Origin: an uncultured Lachnospiraceae bacterium
GTDB lineage: Bacteria; Bacillota; Clostridia; Lachnospirales; Lachnospiraceae
Direction of reading: 5' to 3'
DNA length: 5,136 nucleotides
Assembly: GCA_910577675.1 (NCBI GenBank)
Contig: CAJTOR010000026.1
Coordinates: 8,480 to 13,615, forward strand
Part shown: piece by piece, positions 1-4,562 of the stretch
Numbering within the stretch: position 1 is the first letter of the stretch
How the letters are laid out: every line of letters begins with the position of its first letter
Notes under the pieces: model-generated
Databases searched by the model: none
The model's input: the letters and a program-made list of their open reading frames with translations, nothing else
Told to the model about the DNA's origin: nothing
Translations under genes and position numbers: made by a program

Positions 1-46
1 GGACAGAAAGTGCTTCGGAGGTTGTGGGTTCTGGGAGGGCATTTGC
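1..46 (+). repeat. Truncated upstream copy of the palindromic repeat
   Basis: Positions 1-56 are identical, base for base, to 110-165, so the window opens inside a first copy of the element described at 65-155. Only its 3' half is visible; the 5' half would lie before the window. The two copies are separated by an 18-nt A-rich spacer (47-64), giving a 109-bp period. The outer 3' arm of this copy, GGGCATTTGC at 37-46, is present. Confidence 0.85.
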
Positions 47-64
47 GGAACTAAAACAAAAACA

Positions 65-155
65 GCAAATGCCCGTACAGAGCCGGGAAGCAGTTTATGG
101 GAGCAAAGCGGACAGAAAGTGCTTCGGAGGTTGTGGGTTCTGGGAGGGCATTTGC
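65..155 (+). repeat. 91-nt nested palindromic repeat upstream of glgP
   Basis: Three nested stems can be paired by eye. The outer stem is GCAAATGCCC (65-74) with GGGCATTTGC (146-155), 10 bp perfect. The middle stem is CAGAGCC (78-84) with GGTTCTG (136-142), 7 bp with one G-U. The inner stem is GAAGCA (87-92) with TGCTTC (120-125). As DNA this is an imperfect palindrome, and as RNA a long hairpin in the 5' untranslated region of glgP. It ends 12 nt before the glgP ribosome binding site, so it does not cover it. The tandem arrangement suggests a dispersed, REP-like or non-autonomous element rather than a one-off regulatory leader, but a regulatory role is not excluded. I do not recognise a named RNA family. 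Confidence 0.7.
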
Positions 156-166
156 GGAACTAAAAA

Positions 167-174
167 TAGGAGGA
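167..174 (+). promoter_or_regulatory. Ribosome binding site deciding the glgP start
   Basis: TAGGAGGA at 167-174 lies 8 nt before the ATG at 183. This fixes the glgP start there and excludes the in-frame ATG at 24, which would translate the palindromic repeat. Confidence 0.9.
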
Positions 175-182
175 CAAACCCG

Positions 183-2633
183 ATGGAAATCAATAAGGAA
201 GAGTTTAAGAAGGACGTGAAATCAAACCTGCGCGCTCTGTTCCGCAAGGACATTGAGGAAGCGACGGGGCAGCAGGTATTTCAGGCGGTAGCCTACGCAA
301 TCAAGGACTATATTGTTGACATGTGGATTGCAACCCACAAAAAATACGAGGAGGAGGACGCGAAAACAGTCTATTACCTCTCGATGGAATTTTTGATGGG
401 GCGTGCTTTGGGCAATAATGTAATCAATCTCGGTGCGGACAAACAGATCAGGGAAGCGTTGGAGGAACTGGGATTAGACCTTAACGTAATTGAGGATCAA
501 GAGCCGGATGCAGGTCTTGGAAACGGTGGTCTTGGCCGTTTGGCTGCATGCTTCCTTGACTCACTCTCCACGCTCGGCTATCCAGCTTACGGTTGCGGCA
601 TCCGATATAAATACGGGATGTTTGAACAGAAAATCGAAAACGGTTTCCAGTTGGAAGTGCCTGATAACTGGCTGAAAAACGGCAACCCGTTTGAGATGAA
701 GCGCGCCGAGTACACAAAGGAAGTTAAATTCGGCGGCTATGTGCGCATGATGCGCGATGAGAACGGCAGGGAACGGTTTATCCAGGAAAATTACCAGTCG
801 GTTATGGCGGTTCCTTATGACCTGCCGGTACTTGGCTACGGCAATAACGTTGTCAACACTCTGCGCATCTGGGATGCGGAGGCAGTCAATACCTTCAACT
901 TGGACTCGTTTGATAAGGGCAATTACCAGAAGGCTGTGGAGCAGGAAAATCTTGCTAGGACAATCTGCGAAGTACTCTACCCGAACGACAATCATTATGC
1001 CGGCAAGGAACTTCGCCTGAAACAGCAATATTTCTTTGTTTCCGCAAGTTTGCAGCGCGCGGTAGCAAAATATATGGAAAAACACGACGATGTGAGGAAA
1101 CTCTATGAGAAGGTATGTTTCCAGATGAACGACACGCACCCAACCCTTACAGTTGCGGAACTGATGCGTATCTTGATGGATGATTACTATTTAAGCTGGG
1201 ACGAGGCATGGGCGGTCACGACAAAATCCTGTGCATATACGAACCATACCATTATGTCCGAGGCACTTGAGAAGTGGCCTTTGGAATTATTCTCAAGACT
1301 CCTGCCGCGAATTTATCAGATTGTTGAGGAAATCAACCGCCGGTTTATCCTTCAGATTCAGGCGAAGTATCCGAATGATTACCGCAAGATTGAGAAGATG
1401 GCAATTGTTTATGACGGTCAGGTAAAGATGGCACACCTTGCAATTGTTGCAAGTTTTTCGGTCAACGGTGTGGCAAGGCTGCATACCGAGATACTAAAAA
1501 ATGAGCAGCTTCATGATTTCTATGAACTGTGGCCGGAGAAATTCAACAACAAGACAAACGGTATCACGCAGAGGCGTTTCCTTCTGCATGGCAATCCGCT
1601 GCTTGCACAGTGGGTAACGGATAAGATCGGTGATGACTGGATTACGAATCTTCCGCATATTGGAAATCTTGCCGTATATGCCGACGATGAAAAATGCCAG
1701 AGGGAATTTATGAATATCAAATACCAGAACAAAGTGCGTCTGGCAGCGTATATCAAGGAACATAACGGCGTGGAAGTGGACCCGCGCTCGATATTTGATG
1801 TGCAGGTAAAGCGCCTTCATGAGTACAAGCGCCAGCTATTGAATATCCTGCATATTATGTACCTGTACAATGAATTAAAGATGAAACCGGAAATGGAATT
1901 CTATCCGAGAACCTTTATTTTCGGCGCTAAGGCAAGCGCTGGCTACCGCCGTGCGAAAGCGGTAATCAAGCTGATTAACAGTGTGGCGGATGTGGTGAAT
2001 AACGACAAGACAATTAACGGCAAGATTAAGGTGGTCTTTATTGAGAATTACCGCGTTTCCAATGCGGAGTGGATTTTTGCCGCGGCCGATGTATCCGAGC
2101 AGATTTCTACAGCCAGCAAAGAGGCGAGCGGGACGGGGAACATGAAATTTATGTTAAACGGCGCGCTGACACTCGGCACCATGGACGGTGCAAACGTGGA
2201 GATTGTTGAGGAGGTTGGCAAGGAGAATGCCTTTATTTTCGGTCTTTCCTCCGACGAGGTTATCGCATATGAGAAGAACGGCGGGTACAACCCTAAGGAA
2301 ATTTACAATACAGATCTCGATATCCGCAATGTGCTGACCCAGTTAATCAACGGCTTTTATTCGCCGCAGGATCCGGAACTGTTCCGCGAACTCTACAATT
2401 CACTGCTTGAGAGCAACGGTTATGAAAGGGCGGATCAGTATTTTATCCTGAAAGATTTCCGTGCCTACGCCGAAGTGCAGAAAAAGGTGGAGGAAGCGTA
2501 CCGCAATGAAACCGCATGGGCGCGCTCCGCAATCCTGAATGTAGCAAAGAGTGGAAAATTTACTTCCGACCGTACAATTGAGGAATATGTAAGGGATATC
2601 TGGCATCTGGACAAAGTAAAAGTGGAAATGTAA
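183..2633 (+). CDS. glgP: Glycogen/alpha-glucan phosphorylase
   Basis: Cytosolic enzyme that uses phosphate to release glucose-1-phosphate from the non-reducing ends of glycogen or maltodextrin (glycosyltransferase family 35). At 816 aa it has full bacterial length. Family landmarks appear in order: YYLSMEFLMGR near the N-terminus, GLGNGGLGRLA at residues 111-121, NDTHP with the active-site-region His319, VKRLHEYKRQ with Lys543/Arg544/Lys549 matching the phosphate- and cofactor-contacting residues of the rabbit enzyme, and SGTGNMKFMLNG with Lys655 as the expected pyridoxal-phosphate lysine. The C-terminus SGKFTSDRTIEEY is also typical. The mammalian N-terminal phosphorylation site is not seen. 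The ATG at 183 is chosen because of its AGGAGG and because the N-terminus then matches the family; the frame stays open upstream only through the repeat. No other glycogen gene is in view and a strong terminator follows, so it is probably monocistronic or last in an operon. Whether glycogen or maltodextrin is preferred cannot be told from sequence. Confidence 0.97.
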   Translation: MEINKEEFKKDVKSNLRALFRKDIEEATGQQVFQAVAYAIKDYIVDMWIATHKKYEEEDAKTVYYLSMEFLMGRALGNNVINLGADKQIREALEELGLDLNVIEDQEPDAGLGNGGLGRLAACFLDSLSTLGYPAYGCGIRYKYGMFEQKIENGFQLEVPDNWLKNGNPFEMKRAEYTKEVKFGGYVRMMRDENGRERFIQENYQSVMAVPYDLPVLGYGNNVVNTLRIWDAEAVNTFNLDSFDKGNYQKAVEQENLARTICEVLYPNDNHYAGKELRLKQQYFFVSASLQRAVAKYMEKHDDVRKLYEKVCFQMNDTHPTLTVAELMRILMDDYYLSWDEAWAVTTKSCAYTNHTIMSEALEKWPLELFSRLLPRIYQIVEEINRRFILQIQAKYPNDYRKIEKMAIVYDGQVKMAHLAIVASFSVNGVARLHTEILKNEQLHDFYELWPEKFNNKTNGITQRRFLLHGNPLLAQWVTDKIGDDWITNLPHIGNLAVYADDEKCQREFMNIKYQNKVRLAAYIKEHNGVEVDPRSIFDVQVKRLHEYKRQLLNILHIMYLYNELKMKPEMEFYPRTFIFGAKASAGYRRAKAVIKLINSVADVVNNDKTINGKIKVVFIENYRVSNAEWIFAAADVSEQISTASKEASGTGNMKFMLNGALTLGTMDGANVEIVEEVGKENAFIFGLSSDEVIAYEKNGGYNPKEIYNTDLDIRNVLTQLINGFYSPQDPELFRELYNSLLESNGYERADQYFILKDFRAYAEVQKKVEEAYRNETAWARSAILNVAKSGKFTSDRTIEEYVRDIWHLDKVKVEM

Positions 2634-2647
2634 AATATATAATAAGT

Positions 2648-2697
2648 AAAGCGGGAAAACGAGCTCCGGTAAAAGGGGGCAGTTTTCCCGCTTTTTT
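2648..2697 (+). terminator. Intrinsic terminator of glgP
   Basis: A 13-bp perfect stem pairs AAAGCGGGAAAAC (2648-2660) with GTTTTCCCGCTTT (2682-2694), with a run of six T at 2692-2697. Inside the loop a second stem, GCTCC (2663-2667) with GGGGC (2676-2680, one G-U), extends the hairpin. It begins 15 nt after the glgP stop codon. Confidence 0.95.
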
Positions 2698-2709
2698 GGG
2701 GGATATTAT

Positions 2710-2832
2710 ATGGAACCAAGCGGAATCATTAGTTTTGCTGTGGGTATGGTTATGGTATAATTGGCAGATATTATACCAGCACTGATTTGCTGTCTGTTGC
2801 AGAAACAGAAAATAGAGAAATCGTTGGAATAA
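2710..2832 (+). pseudogene. Small hydrophobic ORF split by an in-frame TAA
   Basis: The ATG at 2710 follows GGGGG (2698-2702) at a workable 7-nt spacing and encodes MEPSGIISFAVGMVMV before a TAA at 2758-2760. The same frame then continues for 23 more sense codons, hydrophobic at first (LADIIPALICCLL) and then charged (QKQKIEKSLE), and ends in three consecutive TAA codons (2830-2838). Read through the single TAA, it would be a roughly 40-residue one-pass membrane peptide with a basic cytoplasmic tail. I read it as a small membrane-protein gene broken by one nonsense change. A genuine 16-residue peptide starting in the terminator tail is the alternative. The family is not recognised. Confidence 0.4.
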
Positions 2833-2838
2833 TAATAA

Positions 2839-3247
2839 ATGTGGGGTGTGGCGGCTGCTTTAATGGATTTTTGTGAGAAAGATTGTTTGATTGATCCCAA
2901 AATTATACTTAAATATGTAACAGGAATAATAGTTATAATGATGGGAAAAAGTTGTTGAAAAAGTTACAGAAATAGTAGCAGATGATATTGTGAAAATTTA
3001 TGAACTAATTAGACAAATTGTAATGGAAACAGTTAAGTGTTGCAACAAGGAAACCGACCAGTTACATATATAATTATAGAGAACAATTTCTATTTATTAG
3101 AATTGGTTGTTGTTGCTGAGAAACCGGATATTTTGATTGAAGCGGTGCAAGAAAAAATATTACAAGAAAACAGTAGAACTCGCAAAAAGGTTTGAGGCAG
3201 GAATGTTTATTGAGGTAAATAAAGATAAACTTAAAAAAGATAGTTGA
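2839..3247 (+). pseudogene. Decayed ORF, three frames needed
   Basis: A coding-like trail runs through three frames. Frame A (ATG 2839 to TGA 2956) has a hydrophobic stretch ending IIVIMMGK. After a shift at the A5 run 2946-2950, frame B (from 2951) reads VVEKVTEIVADDIVKIYELI up to a TAA at 3071. Frame C, open after the TAA at 3034, reads GNRPVTYIIIENNFYLLELV and on through EKPDILIEAVQEKIL to a TGA at 3193. A further shift near the A runs at 3152-3170 gives TVELAKRFEAGMFIEVNKDK, ending at TGA 3245. Each piece begins where another fails, which fits one former protein of about 130 aa with at least three indels. There is no Shine-Dalgarno before 2839, so the true start may be lost. The family is not recognised. 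Two shifts lie at A runs, so assembly error is possible. I see no other gene between 2833 and 3243. Confidence 0.45.
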
Positions 3248-3272
3248 TAATATGGAAGAAAATAGGTATAAT
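3244..3272 (+). promoter_or_regulatory. Sigma-A promoter of the toxin-antitoxin operon
   Basis: The -35 box TTGATA (3244-3249) and the consensus -10 box TATAAT (3267-3272) are separated by 17 nt, with the transcript expected to begin near 3279. This leaves a leader of about 30 nt before the antitoxin ATG at 3311. Confidence 0.7.
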
Positions 3273-3286
3273 AAAATAGGATAAGG
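3259..3286 (+). promoter_or_regulatory. Candidate operator: direct repeats around the -10 box
   Basis: AAAATAGG occurs at 3259-3266 and again at 3273-3280, exactly flanking the TATAAT, with a degenerate third unit ATAAGG at 3281-3286. AbrB/MazE-type antitoxins commonly repress their own promoter, so this is a plausible binding site. The assignment rests on position only. Confidence 0.35.
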
Positions 3287-3310
3287 TAAGCGTTGAATGG
3301 AGGATGTTTT

Positions 3311-3568
3311 ATGGAACTTGCAAAGGTTACAGAAAAAGGACAGGTTACAATACCAATAGAGATTAGAAAAAAGTTAGGGATTAAGGAAGGAAGCAAGGTG
3401 CTTTTTTTGGAGGAAGCAGGACGGATATATTTGGAGAATTCCTCTATGGAAGTATTGAGAGAGGCTCAGGCGGCATTTGTCGGAGAGGCAGAAAGGCTTG
3501 GCTTGGAAACAGATGAAGATGTTGTGGTGTTGGTTAAGGAGCTGCGGAAGGAAAGAACGGTGAAATAA
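3311..3568 (+). CDS. AbrB/MazE-fold antitoxin of a PIN toxin pair
   Basis: An 85-residue DNA-binding antitoxin. Residues 1-45 form a SpoVT/AbrB swapped-hairpin domain with the signature KVTEKGQVTIPIEIRKKLGI (residues 5-24) followed by the EGSKVLF strand. Residues 46-85 are an acidic then basic helical tail (AAFVGEAERLGLETDEDV, then LVKELRKER) typical of the toxin-binding end of these antitoxins. The ATG at 3311 is chosen because GGAGG at 3299-3303 lies 7 nt upstream; the in-frame ATG at 3293 has no such site and would add six uncharacteristic residues. It stops directly against the PIN toxin start. Its expected roles are to bind and block the toxin and, alone or as a complex, to repress the promoter at 3244-3272. 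VapB- and MazE-like are both loosely applied names for this fold, so no symbol is given. Confidence 0.9.
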   Translation: MELAKVTEKGQVTIPIEIRKKLGIKEGSKVLFLEEAGRIYLENSSMEVLREAQAAFVGEAERLGLETDEDVVVLVKELRKERTVK

Positions 3569-3967
3569 TTGCGGATAATGGTCGATACAAATGTACTCAT
3601 TTCACTGTTGGTATTCTCGAGTAAAAAAATGAATCGGATGATGGAGTGCATTTTTACAGAACATCAGTTGATTCTTTTTTCATATATTGTAGAAGAATTA
3701 AAGGATGTTATTAGTATAAAATTTGCTGGCAAAGAAGGAGTTGTAGATACATTACTTGCTAAGATGAATTATGAGTATTTGTATACACCAGATGTATTGG
3801 ATGAAACATTATTTGAAATCAGAGATATAAAAGATTATCCGGTTCTTTATACAGCAATATTGGAAGATGTGGATATTCTTGTGACGGGAGATAGTGATTT
3901 TAGTGATGTCAATGTTGAAAAACCAGAGATTTTGACACCAGCAGAGTTTGTGGAGAGGTATTGTTGA
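3569..3967 (+). CDS. PIN-domain toxin (putative ribonuclease)
   Basis: A 132-residue single PIN domain of the kind annotated as 'putative toxin-antitoxin system toxin component, PIN family' (COG1569-like). PIN toxins are Mg/Mn-dependent ribonucleases that block translation. The acidic pocket is visible: Asp6 in MVDTNVLIS, Glu42/Glu43 in VEELKDVI, Asp89 in RDIKDYPVLYTA, and Asp108/Asp110 in LVTGDSDF. All key residues are present, so it should be active. The start is probably the TTG at 3569, which immediately follows the antitoxin TAA. It gives the family-typical N-terminus MRIMVDTN and has GGTGA (3559-3563) 5 nt upstream. The ATG at 3578 is the alternative and lacks a convincing site. The zero-gap junction implies translational coupling. 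The RNA target cannot be inferred. Confidence 0.9.
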   Translation: MRIMVDTNVLISLLVFSSKKMNRMMECIFTEHQLILFSYIVEELKDVISIKFAGKEGVVDTLLAKMNYEYLYTPDVLDETLFEIRDIKDYPVLYTAILEDVDILVTGDSDFSDVNVEKPEILTPAEFVERYC

Positions 3968-4006
3968 ATAAGTTGATATTGTAAAGTTGGTTATTGGGCG
4001 GAAAGG

Positions 4007-4033
4007 ATATTCTGAATATGAATGATAATCATT
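4007..4033. promoter_or_regulatory. Two tandem perfect 13-bp palindromes, second Fur-box-like
   Basis: ATATTC-T-GAATAT (4007-4019) and AATGAT-A-ATCATT (4021-4033) are both perfect 6-1-6 palindromes separated by one base, so their centres are 14 bp apart. The second equals the 13-base core of the classical Fur consensus, but the outer three bases on each side match poorly. This looks like a protein-binding site. No clear promoter was found beside it. Confidence 0.4.
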
Positions 4034-4106
4034 TTGAGGATATTATAGAGAATGAGGAAACTGATCTATAAGCAGATAATGAGAAGTTAATCAAGCCGTA
4101 ATCAGG

Positions 4107-4163
4107 GGAACTGACTGAACCACCGTAACTATCGTAAGGATTAATTTTAGGTTTGACAGTTCC
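4107..4163 (+). other. Two-stem hairpin of unknown role
   Basis: GGAACTG (4107-4113) pairs perfectly with CAGTTCC (4157-4163). After a small internal loop, TGAACC (4116-4121) pairs with GGTTTG (4150-4155, two G-U). The 28-nt apical loop contains CGTAA twice. No T run follows, so it is not a terminator by itself. It could be part of a small RNA or a DNA-level inverted repeat. Confidence 0.35.
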
Positions 4164-4212
4164 ACCAATTATACTGGCAGAAAGTAAGAAGAATTCTTAA
4201 ATTATTATTGAT

Positions 4213-4267
4213 GGAAAACAAAAACTATTACCCTGTTAGTGGTTAGATACCAGGATGTAGCTTTTTT
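4213..4267. terminator. Possible bidirectional terminator
   Basis: CTAT (4225-4228) pairs with GTAG (4257-4260, one G-U) and CCTG (4232-4235) with CAGG (4251-4254), with mismatches and a bulge between. Six T follow at 4262-4267. On the other side an A-rich stretch (4214-4224) gives a U-rich tail to a minus-strand transcript. It could end the toxin-antitoxin transcript about 260 nt after the toxin stop. The stem is imperfect, so confidence is low. Confidence 0.35.
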
Positions 4268-4342
4268 ACAATAGGTCTAGCGTAGCATTAGGGTTGCATG
4301 CTTTCTTGGCAATAGCAAATGCTGTGCAGGAGGTTTGAAGTA

Positions 4343-4405
4343 ATGACCATAACTACAGTTCATATAGAACTAATTGTAATGTTTGGGATCATGATTATAA
4401 AGTAA
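4343..4405 (+). CDS. Candidate 20-residue hydrophobic peptide
   Basis: The ATG at 4343 is preceded by a perfect AGGAGG (4328-4333) at 9-nt spacing, the best ribosome binding site in the AT-rich part of the window. The 20-codon product starts MTITTVHIE and continues LIVMFGIMIIK, so it is a short amphipathic start followed by a membrane-type segment ending in lysine, then TAA. It resembles in style the short holin-like or type I toxin peptides of Firmicutes, in which an aliphatic run contains a central FG. That similarity is by eye only. The shortness means the ORF could be chance, or the surviving front of a longer peptide, since only four further sense codons (LINQ) follow the stop before a TAG. 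No strong promoter was found for it or for an antisense RNA. Confidence 0.35.
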   Translation: MTITTVHIELIVMFGIMIIK

Positions 4406-4490
4406 CTTATTAACCAATAGACAGAGAATGGATGAACCAGCATGATTGAAGAAGAATCTTAGGAAAGGATGTTTAGAATTAATTTCTGTC

Positions 4491-4544
4491 TAATTAAAAG
4501 AGAATAAGTCTGCAAGTTGTCTTTCTTGCTTACAAACTTAATTA
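4491..4544. repeat. 7-bp inverted repeat in the leader of the P-loop gene
   Basis: TAATTAA (4491-4497) and TTAATTA (4538-4544) are inverted copies with a 40-nt spacer. The spacer itself contains GCAAG (4512-4516) facing CTTGC (4525-4529) around an 8-nt loop. Both are AT-rich or short, so this is weak. It ends just before the GAGGGAG ribosome binding site of the gene at 4563. Confidence 0.25.
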
Positions 4545-4562
4545 TACGAGGGAGATTATATC

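Larger units (their letters stand above)
3968..4562. other. Long AT-rich intergenic region with structured elements
   Basis: No ORF longer than about 25 codons with a good ribosome binding site is seen on either strand. It holds, in order, two tandem palindromes (4007-4033), a hairpin (4107-4163), a possible bidirectional terminator (4213-4267), a short hydrophobic peptide ORF (4343-4405) and an inverted repeat (4491-4544). In the frame starting at ATG 4018, protein-like fragments such as SGELTEPP and GLILGLTVPPIILAESKKN alternate with stop codons up to about 4337, with one possible frame slip near 4282. This might be a dead gene for a membrane protein. However, the stop density, about 11 in 155 codons, is what chance gives in AT-rich DNA, so I do not call a pseudogene. 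Confidence 0.5.

Noticed and set aside
24..182. N-terminal extension of glgP from the ATG at 24
   Set aside because: It translates the palindromic repeat, has no family similarity, and the AGGAGG at 168-173 clearly serves the ATG at 183.
561..1139. 192-codon open frame on the minus strand inside glgP
   Set aside because: It lies wholly antisense to conserved glgP coding sequence, has no recognisable domain, and is a by-product of glgP codon use.
2701..4047. GGATATTATA repeated at 2701-2710 and 4038-4047 as possible att sites around the toxin-antitoxin segment
   Set aside because: It is only 10 bp, AT-rich, with unrelated flanks, and no integrase or transposase is in view.
4018..4200. Stop-codon reassignment (TAA as glutamine) in the frame from 4018
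   Set aside because: Stop density equals chance for this composition, TAG and TGA also occur in the frame, and neighbouring intact genes use TAA as a normal stop.
4373..4401. Minus-strand promoter for an antisense RNA to the peptide at 4343 (TTTATA-17-TACAAT read on the minus strand)
   Set aside because: The -35 box matches only four of six bases in AT-rich DNA, too weak to annotate.
4517..4547. Promoter TTGTCT with TAATTA or TTATAC before the P-loop gene
   Set aside because: The spacing is 16 or 19 with poor boxes, and the start site would fall on the ribosome binding site.
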